The notes under the pieces: generated by a model
The model's database searches: none
What the model was told of the DNA's origin: nothing
The model's input: only the letters and a program-made list of their open reading frames with translations
NCBI RefSeq assembly: GCF_037975245.1
Contig: NC_092576.1
Span: forward strand, 26,737,611 to 26,801,610
DNA length: 64,000 nucleotides
Source: Apostichopus japonicus
Lineage: Eukaryota > Echinodermata > Holothuroidea > Aspidochirotida > Stichopodidae
Reading direction: 5' to 3'
In this document: positions 25,755 to 37,970 of the stretch, one piece after another
How positions within the stretch are numbered: the stretch's first letter is position 1
How the letters are laid out: each line of letters opens with the position of its first letter
Made by a program: the position numbers and the translations under genes

Positions 25755-26165
25755 TTGTTGCTATGCAACATATAGTTGCATGTGATGTATGCATGCACGT
25801 GATCCAAGAAGCACAGAAATCTACAAAATATTCCCCAACAGTATGCAAATACCACCTGTACTGTTGGGACTGGTTGTTGCTAGGCAGCAAGAACACATAT
25901 ACACTGCAATATATATATATCCTAATCTACTACAGTGTTAAAGCACATTTTTGGCACAGGTTTTAAATGAAGGAGTTAGAAATGGTTGTATTAATCAAAA
26001 GGCTTATATTTCATTATCATTAAAGTATATTAACTTTTCTCTTATCCAGTTTACAGGTTGCAACAAAACACAAAGACCTGGTGCACAATATGTTCATCAT
26101 TATGCAAATTCCACCTGCACTGTTGCTATGTGAGTATGGTTGTTCCTGGGCAATAAATACATGCA
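25755..26165. repeat. Diverged direct repeat with X-box-like and ATGCAAAT motifs
   Basis: Blocks atgcaaat-ccacctg-actgttg followed by ggttgttgctaggcagcaa (near 25845-25890) recur at about 26093-26150 as atgcaaattccacctgcact and ggttgttcctgggcaataaa. A related piece with gttgctatgcaac is at 25757-25769. Read as an old local duplication; the motif resemblance to RFX and POU sites may be chance. Confidence 0.45.
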
Positions 26166-26392
26166 ATCATGCAATATACATGTATATATGTAATTCTGCA
26201 GGGTGCAGTTTGTGGTTAGTTCTTAAATTTAGAATTAATAAGAAGTTCTGAAGCTTACATTATTATTTACAAGCTTCCGTTTTATACATCAGAGCTACCA
26301 AATCTTAATGCTTTTATCTTTTTGTAGGTTACACATTTCAGATTGTATCTTGTTCTACAATTTTAGAAGGCAAGACTTGTAATGTGACTTAC

Positions 26393-28026
26393 CTTCGGTA
26401 TCAAAGCTGTGATTGAGCAGAGCTTCTATCTCGGAGGCCGGTTCGTTATCAGACAGTTCCACCACGGTCTTCTCATCTTGGCTGCCGTTGCTGATCGTCT
26501 TCTGTTCCGAGTTCAGTCTCTGAGATCTATTGATGTGGAGAGGCAGGGTGGGGCTGCCGGACCTCTCTGCATCCCTCTTGTCCATCTCCCGCAGTTTCTG
26601 CAGTTGCTCCTTCTCCTTCTCCTTCTGGTGGATGAAGTCCGTGTTCATGTAGATGGTACTCCTGACGACCTCCTGACCCACCGCCGCCCCAAGGACGCCG
26701 GCGGACGCCTCGTGCTCCGGCGACAAGCTGGCATTGGCGATGGCGTGGACGTTGGCGGCCACGTAGCCCATCCCGGCCCCGCTCTCCAGACTGGCGTTCC
26801 TCAGGTCGCTGTTGAAGCTGACGTCGTCTGACGACTGCGACACGTGGGAGTGGGAGTCGGACGTGACGGGACGGGTGGAGGAGTCCGAGTGTTGGGAAGA
26901 GAGAGACTGCTGCGAGTTGTAGGAGACCTGCGAGGACTGCGAGAGCTGGCTGTCCGAGTGCTTGTGAGGGGCGTGGCGGCTGGCTCGCATGTCTGGTGGC
27001 GGTGGTGCAGCAGCTATGTTGGTGACAGCGTAGGGGACCAGCATGGGTTGGGCCGACTGGTAGGATTCTTGACTTGAGAGAGAGTCGGGAGTTGTCGTCC
27101 TCTGGCTTGATCTGCCGTGGTAAGACATCGACTGAACTAACGGCGGATGCTCCCCCTGCCTGATCCGTAAATGGTGGTTCTGGTCCCCGGGCTGCTGCAC
27201 CACTATATTACTGGGATGGTGGCTGCCGGGGTAGAACTGGTTGAACTGCTCACCCGAATGCGAATGGACTAACCCGCTCCCGCTACTCGTGTTGGAGGGC
27301 GGCGCAGGGTACCCAGCAGGGGGTACTCCTTGCAGCGGTAGCATGCCCCCCTGTACTGGTGGCGCCGATTGCTGTGTTTGGTGCTGCCTGATGGCAGCTC
27401 GGACACCCATTTTAGGCATTTTCTTTTTAACTTTGGGCGAAGTTACTTGTCTGCCTGTCTGAGTCCTAGTGGGTGATTTTTCATTGTTTTCTCTCATCTT
27501 CTGCCCCATGGGCTTACCGTGCCCTCCAGCGGAGGCCTCCACGGGGGGTACCCTGGGGTGCGTCCCGAAGCCCTCCCTCGAATGATGTGAACCCTGCGAA
27601 CTTCTACTCACCGACCTCTCGATGGCTAAAGACTCTTGAGAGTAGTCAGAGCTCTGTGACACGTTACTGGCAGTGCTCTCTATGTAGGTGTCCTGACCAC
27701 CTGCATCTCTCTTAGAGAGGGCGGCAGACTCATGCTGCTGCTGCTGTGTGATCATCTGTTGCTGAATGGGGTTGTTCTCGTTGAGTTTACGCACCTTGGG
27801 GTCCGGAACCGCTCCGCCGAGGTATTCCATGGGCGCACTCTCTGAGCGGGATCGACCGTGAAAGCTCTGGTTTTGCATCTGCGAATACGACCTTTGACCC
27901 ATGTCTATGGGCTGTAGAGGGGCCCGCTGCATTCTGGGCGAGTTGAAGGCTGCCGTGGATCTAGCTGGTAGCTGGTGAATACTTCTGCCGTGTTGAATAC
28001 TGGGTACTGTTTCATGCAGCTGTTGC
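26393..28026 (-). CDS. ARHGAP39: ARHGAP39/Vilse orthologue, large Ser/Gln-rich central exon
   Basis: This 1,634-bp exon (one base, 544 codons, one base) is the longest stop-free coding stretch in the window. It starts after ...atattctccag|GCAACAG and ends GAAG|gtaagt in phase 1. The product is a disordered linker rich in Ser, Gln, Pro and His, as expected between the WW and MyTH4-RhoGAP parts of ARHGAP39. Visible elements in order: RSRSESAP near residue 60, a Gln run (QQQMITQQQQ) near 90-100, Ser-rich repeats (SQSSDYSQES) near 120, a basic patch KVKKKMPKMGVRAAIRQH near 195-215, a Pro-rich stretch (APPPPDMR) near 370, a long Ser/Gln block (SQLSQSSQVSYNSQQSLSSQ) near 385-405, and a charged, probably helical segment (HQKEKEKEQLQKLREMDKRD) near 460-485. 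The GC-rich, CpG-containing composition contrasts with its flanks. The open frame continues past both splice sites; those extensions are intronic. Confidence 0.9.
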
Positions 28027-29382
28027 CTGGAGAATATGAGACGGGGGTAAAAAAGACAAAATGGTTTGTAATTGGTGAGCTTGCAAGCATTTAAATAGCT
28101 ACCCTGATAGTACCTTGTACAACAATGAAACAATTTCAACTACAAAGCCTTATATTCCAAGCAATCCTGTCATCTGTCTATTTCAGAAATTTTATGCAGT
28201 TTGTGTTTAGATTACAATGTAATTATGACATCTAATCAACCAAGCCTCTCCAAGGTTCATTCATTATCTAACAACTTCTCAACGTATTCATTAATGATGA
28301 GACCTCATCACGAATCACTCATGTGTTAATTTTCTTCATGAGTCGCACCAGTGGTCAAACCTCTCGAGGAATCCTACATGAGCAAATCCTTTCACAAGAC
28401 ACACATGAACAAACCTCCTCCTACAACACCTGTGATGATTAAAACTTTCTGTGAACCACTCATAACCAAACCTCTCCAAAATCTGTATGTGTTTTCAACC
28501 CATTCCATATATATATAACCCATGATCAAACCTCTGCATGAAGCACTCATGATCAAACCTTTAACTAAAGTCCAGCTTTCAACCCTATCAATATAACCCA
28601 TGACCAAACCTCTACATGAAACACTCATCATAAAACCTTTAACTAAAACTCCAGCTTTCAACCCTTACCATATAACACATGACCAAACCTCTGCATGAAA
28701 CACTCATGAACAAATCTTTCCCTAAACTCCAGCTTTCAACCCTTACCATATAACACATGATCAAACCTCTGCATGAAGCACTCATGATCAAACCTTTAAC
28801 TAAAGTCCAGCTTTCAACCCCTATCAATATAACCCATGACCAAACCTCTACATGAAACACTCATGAACAAACCTTTCCCTAAACTCCAGCTTTCAACCCT
28901 ATCAATATAACCCATGACCAAACCTCTACATGAAACACTCATCATAAAACCTTTAACTAAAACTCCAGCTTTCAACCCTTACCATATAACACATGACCAA
29001 ACCTCTGCATGAAACACTCAAAAACAAATCTTTCCCTAAACTCCAGCTTTCAACCCTTACCATATAACACATGATCAAACCTCTGCATGACACACTCATG
29101 ACCAAACCTTTAACTAAACTCCAGCTCTCAACCCTTTCCATATGACCCATGACCAGACCTCTGCATGAAACACTCATGACCAAACCTTTGCATGAAACAC
29201 TCAAGGTCAAACCTTTCCCTAAACTCCAGCTATCAACCCTTACCATACAATCCATGATCAACCCTCTTCATGAAACACTTATGATCTAATATAACCATCC
29301 AGCAGACATGATCACATCTCTCTACCTACTAATATCTTAAGTGTTTGCTTCACAGTACTTAATGAATATTCATGAGCCTTAC
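28027..29382 (-). other. Intron between His-rich and large exons, mostly minisatellite
   Basis: The intron is 1,356 bp and about 950 bp of it is the 78-bp array. The acceptor side is ordinary (atattctccag). Confidence 0.8.
28340..29290. repeat. 78-bp minisatellite, about 12 copies
   Basis: Units combine catgaccaaacctctgcatg, aaacactcatgaacaaacct, ttccctaaactccagctttc and aacccttaccatataaca. Spacing of 78 is clear at 28678 and 28756; several units are partial. Minus-strand frames such as SVSCRGLVMCYMVRVESWS are repeat by-products. Confidence 0.9.
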
Positions 29383-29525
29383 CTATCCAGTTGCTCAGAA
29401 CTCCTCCTTCGATGTTGGCGTCCATCTGTCGTCCCTCTGCTCGGGGAGCTCATGTCATCTGACGACGGATGGTTGTGATGGTGTCGATGATGATGGTGGT
29501 GCTTATGGTGGTGTCGATGTCGGTG
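29383..29525 (-). CDS. ARHGAP39: ARHGAP39/Vilse orthologue, His-rich exon
   Basis: This 143-bp exon (47 codons plus two bases) starts in phase 0 after ...gtctttacag and ends at GATAG|gtaagg. The peptide opens with a dense His/Arg run (HRHRHHHKHHHHHRHHHNHP, residues 1-20), continues SSDDMSSPSRGTTDGRQ and ends with the basic, phosphorylatable-looking HRRRSSEQLD. The trailing AG joins the first G of the next exon to make an Arg codon, so the frame runs straight into the large exon. The His-rich block is low complexity. It could bind metal or simply be a repeat expansion; no function is assigned. The GC- and CpG-richer composition against an AT-rich intronic background supports coding status. Membership in this gene rests on phase continuity and position, because I do not recall a conserved motif here. 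Confidence 0.8.
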
Positions 29526-30668
29526 CTGTAAAGACAGTTAACCAAACGAGAGTCAGTAGTAGGAACCTTTCTCTCATCAACAGAAAGTTTGACTGAGATT
29601 TGGAAGTCTCAGGCTGAACGTGTCTACACGTTTTGTTAAGAGTAGAAATCAAAATGCAACCAACATCATTAAACTATTTCAATAGAGATACCTGTAAGGG
29701 ATAACCTCCTCAAACAGCTTAAAGTAAAGTTTTCCAGATATCTTGGGTTTTTATTTCATATTTAAGACTAAAAACATGAGCATATCATAGAAACATAATG
29801 CAACAGAGCCACCAGTGTCTGTTAGGTTTCATTGCTTCTGTAGAAAGTAAAATAACGTCTGAAAACTGCATTTAATTATAAACTACTGGGTTAAAGACAA
29901 CTAGCAACATTTGACTAATTATATTAAAAGCTTGCCAACTATTTATATCCAATTCACAATGTGCAATGAACGATGAAACAGTCTTGCCTCTGTAGACTGG
30001 GGTGAGGACTTCTTTGTAGACCATTAGAGCATACGGATATATATATATTTTGTTAAAGTAACGCACGGACTGTGTTGTCTATATTATATAATTTTATTAA
30101 ATTTATAGTTTCCAAGTGTGACTGCCAGTGGCAGCTCCGCGATATTAACTTTAATTTAACTCTGTCTACACTTCTTTAGCATCTATCTTCTGACACATGT
30201 AGAATGTGAATTGTTGGTGATAACCAAAAATCGCTCAAGAATGATAAAAACCTGGAACGACTGATTTGACAATGACCAAGAAACCCCCTCCCCTCCACAC
30301 CCCCCCCCCTTTTACATCTGTATTCAAAGCAATGTCCTGATACTCCAGATTATATTTATTAGAAGTTTATATTATTATTGTATTATTTTAATTTCACAAG
30401 TATAGCATCCAATGACATTCTCTAGGCTTTAACTATTAGCTATGTGGATATCGTCTGTCTTTTAACTTCACTGTATAAGTCTGCCCAGGTTTACAAAAAA
30501 AAAAAAAAAAAAAAAATGAAGAGGGTAAACATTAAATGTGGAGATTCCTTGGCAATAGCCTGCCAAACTTATGGGACCGGATGAGATATAAATGCTATCA
30601 TGTTGCTAATCGTAATATGAGTAAACTTGTTCAACAGCTGATGTGACAGATAGCCTGTTTCTGTGAAA

Positions 30669-30897
30669 AAAATAGACTTGACATTGTGAACAGCCAACTT
30701 ATGAATGTGAAAAATAGACTTGACATTGTGAACAGCCAACTTATGAATGTGAAAAATAGACTTGACATTGTGAACAGCCAACTTATGAATGTGAAAAATA
30801 GACTTGACATTGTGAAAAGCCAAATTATGATTGTGAAAACAAAATTGACATTGTGAAAAGCCAAATTATGATTGTGAAAACAAAATTGACATTGTGA
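30669..30897. repeat. 42-bp minisatellite, about 5.5 copies
   Basis: Units aatagacttgacattgtgaa, cagccaacttatgaatgtga, aa repeat exactly four times and then continue as a 41-bp variant (acaaaattgacattgtg). Confidence 0.92.
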
Positions 30898-30914
30898 ATA
30901 ATCAGCTCATTGCT

Positions 30915-31092
30915 ATTCAACACTGTTTACATATCTCTCTATAACACTGTTAACATATATCTCTATAACACTGTTTTACATATATCTCTATAACACTGTT
31001 TACATATATCTCTATAACAGTTTTACATATATCTCTATAACACTGTTTACATATATCTCTATAACACTGTTTACATATATCTCTATAACACT
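30915..31092. repeat. 24-bp minisatellite, about 7 copies
   Basis: Units of cactgtttacatatatctct-ataa ending 20 bases from the donor site of the 69-bp exon. Confidence 0.92.
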
Positions 31093-31112
31093 ATTTATAT
31101 ATATATACTCAC

Positions 31113-31181
31113 TCCTTGACTCTGTCTCAGCTTGGATGCTTCAGAATCATCCGACCTGGCCTCTGTGTTTAACTTCAAAGT
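31113..31181 (-). CDS. ARHGAP39: ARHGAP39/Vilse orthologue, 69-bp linker exon
   Basis: The exon is exactly 23 codons long and in phase 0 at both ends. It encodes TLKLNTEARSDDSEASKLRQ followed by SQG. The acceptor lies after a pyrimidine run (ctctctctctttcag|ACTTTG) and the donor is CAAGGA|gtgagt. The family protein continues after its second WW domain with LAKLQ-TLK-x-NTE, so LAKLQ from the preceding exon joined to TLKLNTE is the expected continuation. This short exon therefore confirms both the splice prediction and the family call. The peptide is acidic and polar with no domain of its own. It is too short to stand out as an open reading frame and was found by looking for the expected continuation. 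About 6.5 kb of intron separates it from the WW exon and about 1.6 kb from the next exon. Confidence 0.86.
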
Positions 31182-31706
31182 CTGAAAGAGAGAGAGAAAA
31201 AGAAAGAGGAAATATAAGAACAAAACATGACTAAGCTGTCATATCAATAGGTTAATGACTACAGTAATTAATTCAAATTGTATACAGGACAACATCATTT
31301 AACACTTGAAATATTAATCTTTTGCTACAATGTAGCTAACACTTGAAGGATGGATATTTGAAGGAGAGGCAGGGCATGGGGCAGAGGGAGGGAGTTGAGA
31401 GAGGTGTGGAAGAGGTGTAGAACAGATATATTAGTTGGAATTAGTAACAAGAATTGGCTGTTTTACTGGTCTGGACAATTGTCATTGTCTTTAACATTGG
31501 TTTTAATAAGTACACTGGAAGAGGAATCAGATGTCGTCAAGCATTCACCGATCTCTGTTACAACTAAAACAACTCCCTGAAGGATGGGAGGGTGGGGGAG
31601 GGTGGGAGGGAGGGAGGGGTGGAAGGAGTATATAGAATAGGCCAGAAGATTGGGAACTCTGTGAAATATGAAGAAAATGAAAATTCCTCCAATCTCGATG
31701 CTACTC

Positions 31707-31760
31707 GATGCTAAGGAGTGTTAGCTCAGTGGTTAACGTCGGTGCGAGTCACTCCAAGAT
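31707..31760 (+). mobile_element. tRNA-like A-box fragment (SINE head remnant?)
   Basis: The sequence gtgttagctcagtggttaac-gtcggtgcgagtc resembles the 5' half of a tRNA. No B box follows at the right distance, so it is at most a truncated or diverged SINE head. Confidence 0.35.
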
Positions 31761-31913
31761 TAATGTGTGTCGTCCAGTTACAAAGTTGTTGACAATTGAC
31801 AATTCATAATCATGGACGTTAAATATGAATCTAAGAGACTGACTTCGGTCAGCTTGCGCCTTTGATAAGCCAATGATGGTTTCTTCACGAGTTCCTGCTT
31901 GCAGGAGGATCTA

Positions 31914-31950
31914 AAATATATACATACATACATACATACATACATACATA
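31914..31950. repeat. (TACA)n microsatellite
   Basis: About nine tacata/taca units. Confidence 0.92.
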
Positions 31951-32831
31951 CTCCTTCACTAAAAAACAAATAATAACTTGGAAGGGAAAACTGACGAACT
32001 AATATATTCACGTCAGTGACTGGACCTCGGATTACTTTCCCACAACCGGATGAGAGACCGACTACTTCCAGACCACTGAACGACACTTAACAAGTCGATC
32101 TTGAAATCGTAACAGTGCTCAGCAGTAGCCATCCCTAGCAGGCTACATGTCATCTCTATGAAGAATTAACCTGTCACCATCTACTGAAGGAAGTATTTGA
32201 TTGCATATCTGTTATGTCATACACTTATAGTGTCGTGAACCCTCATGTATATTTAATATACTGTATTCAGATGTATGTAAATACCCTCATGTATATTTAA
32301 TATATGCAGATGTATGTAAATACTCTGTTAACTTATCCCTTACATGATTTCCAGGAATTCAACATATATAGAGTGTGATTGGCTGCTGCTGTCTTTTGAC
32401 AGAAACATTAACTTATGATTGGAGGAAAGTATCATGTCTTTTGCCTCGTGTATGACAGTTTTGTAAGCCACTTCAGTCTCACTGGATACCTCTACTGTGT
32501 GTGAAAGGCACATTAAACATATCATTACCACTAATTATATAGGTTTCAACATATTTAGTCTAACCAACCCTGCAAATAAACATAACAAAATCATTATATA
32601 TCTCTGTTGGACTGGTAATTTTACGTATTCGTGTCGTCCCTGCCACGCGACCATCGAAATCTGCCTTATCTGTAACGGGACGGACGCGACAATACGTTAT
32701 ATGCGAAACATAAACACACATGATACCACTTGCTCTTTCACACACTGTCGGTTAGAAGAAACACTGAATTTGACATGAAACTGTCAAAAAACCCAAAACT
32801 TCTCTCACTGCTCTACATACTGAGTAATAAT

Positions 32832-33155
32832 CATATTTAAAATAATATTTGCTTTTTATATAGCGCTTTATACCAGTGATAGGTCTCGAAGTCTCAAAGC
32901 GCTTTACAGACGTTATATTACCCCCGGTCAACGATAACCTGTCCCACAGACAATCCCTCCAGTCGGCAGCAGTTATATACTGCGCCCAATGACAAGTTAC
33001 CTCACAGGTACCCATTTAAACCCTGGGTGGAGAGAGGCAAGTGAGATGAAAGCATCTTGCCCAAGGACACAACGTAATGAACTAGGCAGGAATCGAACCG
33101 GCAATCCTTGGATCACGAGTCCGACGCCTTAGCCTATTGGCCACCACGCTCTCAA
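32832..33155 (-). mobile_element. tRNA-derived SINE, reverse orientation
   Basis: On the minus strand: A box in tggccaataggctaagg (33127-33143), B box ggttcgattcc (33089-33099), then tgtgtccttgggcaagatgc, ttgcctctctccacccaggg, gtgaggtaacttgtcattgg, and a 3' end aaagcgctttgagacttcga ... aaagcgctatataaaaagc. The body matches the plus-strand SINE at 23948. The 3' end resembles the LINE tails in this window. Confidence 0.88.
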
Positions 33156-35841
33156 GTCTGTTGCTCTGCTTATGGACTCACCCACAGTGACTTCCATTCC
33201 CTATGGAGGTCTGTATTAGTGTTGCTCACAGCAGGCATCGTGAAGTAACGGTGAAGATCTTTTTTGGGGGATGTTCTCACTTTTGTCAGGATCAATTCAC
33301 TTGTGCTTTATAGAATCATAAGATGAACTGCAAGGTTGTTTACTCAGTGATTCTGCTATACATATATACTTAAGTACTCTCACAGAGATGCATGTTGGAC
33401 ATTCTGACAAGCAGTCATTCCCATACCATGGAATACCATTAACGAAAGGTTGGATACACAATCATCCTGAATTCTCGACAGCTTTATAAAAGACACATCT
33501 CGACACGTTTGGTGGTAGAACGAGGAGGTGAGAGGTCACCAAACGGAGGTCAGTGTCAAAAGGTCACCCAGGTCACTCTTGACAGCTAGAGTGTGCAAAT
33601 AGTTGTCAAGAGACAGATAAGTGATAAAGCTAAATGAATTCACAAATCCAGAAGACATATCTCAATTTGTCATTCTTTTCAGAGTACGATTCCTTCTACA
33701 AAGTTCCAATGGGGCAGCGATTTGAATCAAGTCAATCCGATGATATGATATAATATGTGGGATATGTAATTCCAATCCGTATGATTAATGTAGAAACATA
33801 TCTGATTCACAGCAGGCATACCTAAACAATGAACAATGGTTCTTTTGCACTTATGTAGGACAAACAAAGAGCTATTGTTTGATTTCTCAGGATCCACCAC
33901 AAACTGGAAGATTACACATAAAGTATTACATGTAATCACTGTATATAACACTTGTCCATCACAACACAGCCTTGAAGGGAAATTTGGTCATCATCTCTGA
34001 CAACCTGATGATCCAGTTCAAAATTCGTCCGGTGGTGAATTAAAAAAAATTGCGGTTACAAATTGATTCGTCAGGCACGTTTGTTAAAATTGCAAAGCGT
34101 CCATTCACCGGAAATAAAACATTATAACACGATATGACCAAACAACACACAGAAGAGAAGGACAGAACAGATCATCGAAAGGAGATAAAAAAAATAATTC
34201 TGCTCCCGTCAAATATCCATAACAAAAGAGAAAAGTTTAAAAGTGTGCTCCTAAGAGAAACTCCCCGACAGAACAAAAGAAAAGAGAGAGCGCATCCCAA
34301 ATGACAAAATTCACGTGCCGCTGAGCGATAAACGTCTACATACAGGTAATGACGTAGAAATGTCACCGTACACACTGCACTGTTACCTACACGGCCATAC
34401 ACAGACGTACAATATACAAGGTAACTCTATAGCACCCCATAGCAAAACAATCCTCAAAAATATGACCAAAAGAATTCTCCAACAACGACAGGTTTACACC
34501 TGATAATTTTGTATTGTTCAGAGAGATTTGCTGGTAGGGGATCCTGTATAACACCGGTACACCCCGCAGCAGTTTCTGAGCCAGGCAGTCATATGAGACC
34601 ATCTCAAAGCAGAATTTAGAAAAAAAAAAAAGTGGAGTTCTTTGTTCGCTGTACCTTGGAGTGATGACCATACCTGATCGCCAGGCTGGTTACCAATGAC
34701 GACAGACATACCAGCAAAAATTAAGATCAAAATATTTGATATTTGTGTATAATAATATATTATAAACTGTGTAGGGGAGAATGGAATTTATGCTTGATTT
34801 TTCAAGGAATATTCTGTAAATTAGACTTTAGAAAGAGGGCTATATAATTTGTCATGATGTGCCAAATGGGAATGTTGCCATGCCAACCTTTATGACTTTA
34901 GGAAGAAGGCATGGTGTAATGAAGCTTGTTATTTTGGAGGATATTTGAAGAGTAGGACCATGGTAACATCGGTAAACCCATTCATTGGCATTCCCATTAC
35001 CTTGGATACTGACTCATTTTAAAAAACAAACAAAAAAAACCTCAAACCTCACAAAAACAGAAAAACTTGTAATTTTTTTTTATAGCCAAACACAGCCAAT
35101 TGAACATGGACCTGCATTCTCCAATTACATGGCAACTGTCTCTCTTCATTTACTCAATTCCTCTCGCTTAAACTTCGCTTTACACCGGTCTTCGTGTCAT
35201 ACTTTCGTAGCCAATCGAACCTTTATGAAATCTACGACGAAATTGCCTAATTCTTCCAATTAATTGAAAGACTCAGTTTTTCTCTGATTTTCCGGCGGGC
35301 ACGGAACTAGAGACCGTGCGCGTGATGAAACCGTCGCCCGAACGGGGATCTCGTTAAACGATTCTGACAATCTCTACAGATGACTTCATCATTATTAACC
35401 GGAAAAGCTTGCTAGCTTCAACCTCATTAGACTTGACACACACCAGTCGGCAGATTTCAAGACGATTAAACCTTCGTCGATACGTCCTCAATACGGAATG
35501 CCGATCATGCCGAAAAATCAAACCTTTTTCGTGTTGACAGAGCCCACGGATAAATGGCTAAGAGCAATCGACGGTTCGGTTCTTTTTTTCTTTTATTAAT
35601 TCCTTCTTTCTCTTTCAGCTCCGATGGACAAACCTCAGGTCCAGAAGGACCAATCGTTAATGGAAGAGCAAACTTCTCGTTGCTATGGGAAAAACAGTGA
35701 TTGGTTGTATGTTGTCTGCCAGGGTGAGAGCTCAGTATAGTATGAAGGCCATCAATTAGGCAGTGAAGATGACAATTAACTGGATTTGGAGGAGTGGTTT
35801 TGAGAAAATCAAAATTTGACACAGTTAACATCTAAAGGAAG

Positions 35842-35910
35842 TAATAATAATAAATTACATTTATATAGCGCTTAATACAGCTTTTCAATGTGCTTGACAA
35901 AGTAGGAAAG
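35842..35910 (-). mobile_element. LINE/SINE-type 3' tail
   Basis: Minus-strand read gcgctatataaatgtaattt followed by ATT repeats. Only the terminal piece is left. Confidence 0.55.
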
Positions 35911-36065
35911 AGACAAAGGAAACCAAGGGAAAGAAAAGAAACTAGGAATCAAACAGAAATGTTTGAAGTTGTCTCATATTAACAGTGCTGACTTTACATG
36001 GTAGGTCTTTGAATGTAGGTGAACAATGAACAGGATACTACAAGACGTACACTATCCTACTGAGG

Positions 36066-36263
36066 CAGTATACTGTTAAACCATACATGTAGGATTCTGA
36101 GTTACCTGCACCGTTAAACCATACATGTAGGCTTCTGAGTTACCTGCACCCTTAAACTATACATGTAGGCTTCTGAGTTACCTGCACCATTGAACCATAC
36201 ATGTAGGCTTCTGAGTTACCTGCACCTTTAAACGATACATGTAGGCTTCTGAGTTACCTGCAT
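36066..36263. repeat. 39-bp minisatellite, 5 copies
   Basis: Units gttaaaccatacatgtaggc, ttctgagttacctgcacc at 39-base spacing with single-base differences. Confidence 0.92.
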
Positions 36264-37226
36264 TCTGTCTTTCCATTGGTCACCAGAAATAAGCCAAATA
36301 GGTCAGAATCAGTCATGTATGAAATCACTAGGTGGAGGATATTTCAAGAGTAGGGCGATGGGAGAGTGGGCTAAGGGGGAGGGGTAAAGGGGGAGGGGGT
36401 AAAGAGAGGTGGTAGTCCAGGAAAGGCCATCGATAGCAGAAGGCCCGGTGTCAAATGGATTTAGACGGCTTTTTAGTGGAAAGACGATGAAGGATATTGT
36501 AGGACACAGATAAGAGAGGGATGAGGTAGTTGAACCAAAGTGCTGTGTCCATTTGTGTAGGTGGGAGGGGGGGCAAGGGGGTGGGAGACAAGTAGCTAAT
36601 GCACACAACAAAATGTGACATCAAACTTTCAAGTTCAAATGTTGAGTAAATTAACTGACACAGTTGCGAAACCAAGCAAGTAAAATATAAAGTTGCTGGA
36701 GATGATTCATTGCTGACACAACTAGCTGTCACGACTGGAGAATTATTTACAGGTTGTCAGAACTACCGTAAGAAGTAAATGAGTCTATTGACCTGTCAGC
36801 TAGAGTAGCTTCCAATTTACAGAACAAACAACGCTGCTGATATATGCCTTTAATATAATTGTCAACAAACGCCGAGCACTTTCGTCGTCAAATGTGTAAA
36901 GTAGGAGTTATAAATGAGGTAATGTAGATTGCAATCAGACAACGTTTGACTCTTGGGGGACTTGGCAAAGTTTATTCAAGAAACTTATTTATAATACAGC
37001 TGGGTATATTATATGTGCTCACAAAGTGTGTATATCTGTTTATAACATCTATCAGATATATATGTGCTCACAAAATGTGTACTGTGTAATTAAATAACAT
37101 CTATCAGAAATGGTTGACACTAGTGAGCTACTACAAGGGAGGGATTGGAAGGGTGGAGGAGGTGTGGAAGCAAAGGGTGAGCATATAGGAAAGGAGGACA
37201 TTTTATGCTTAAGGGCTATCAGATGG

Positions 37227-37622
37227 TTAATAGGGAGTAAAGACTCTTGCACAAAGAAACGTCTGATGCCAGTAATCTGACCTAGTTTCGAATGAGGTGT
37301 TATAGACGTGTTAGACACCACCATCCATCCCAGAAAATACACACACAGCTTGCTTATCGGTAATTAGACACTAGTGTGCAGTCAGTACATGCAGCTGCGG
37401 TCAATACCCATGTGCAGCACAGTGTATATAGCAGCAATGGACATCTCAGGTCCAGATAAAAGATACAAAGGTATCACGTTGCATTACTCTCTGCATTTTA
37501 TAACGACAAGAAAAGAACTTCACTTACAAGCAATGGAATGTTAACTTTTTCAGTTTACTATTTCAGAGTTTACTTTTTCAGAGGGCAGCACACGGTTTGG
37601 GGCGAGTCATGAATGCCTTTAA
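37227..37622 (-). mobile_element. TTAA-flanked MITE, copy 2
   Basis: Reverse-oriented relative to the 5344 copy. TTAA occurs at 37227-37230 and 37619-37622 with the same ends (tagggagtaaagactc and ggggcgagtcatgaatgcct). It shares the internal blocks aatctgacctagtttcgaat and aattagacactagtgtgcag. It sits about 90 bp downstream of the WW exon's donor site. Confidence 0.8.
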
Positions 37623-37703
37623 TGTAGAACATGGCTGGGATGCTATGGTGATAAGGTAGTCCTGTATGTGAGATACCAATTTAATGATCATGTGACCCTG
37701 TCA

Positions 37704-37970
<267 letters not shown>

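Larger units (their letters stand above)
4004..26392 (-). other. Long intron (22.4 kb) between the large and Ser/Pro-rich exons
   Basis: Apart from the repeats listed separately, I recognise no exon on either strand. The stretches 7400-8670, 10080-11380, 19270-20910, 21060-21920, 22050-22660 and 24330-25750 carry only short chance reading frames, homopolymer tracts and unremarkable AT-rich sequence. An unrecognised small exon in phase 1-1 cannot be excluded. Confidence 0.5.
29526..31112 (-). other. Intron between the 69-bp and His-rich exons
   Basis: A 1,587-bp intron with a poly-A run (30495-30516), a 42-bp minisatellite and a 24-bp minisatellite near its 5' side. Nothing else is recognised. 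Confidence 0.75.

Noticed and set aside
26409-26831. 140-codon plus-strand frame with Leu-rich stretch
   Set aside because: It is the complement of the large ARHGAP39-like exon. Its length follows from GC-rich coding sequence on the other strand.
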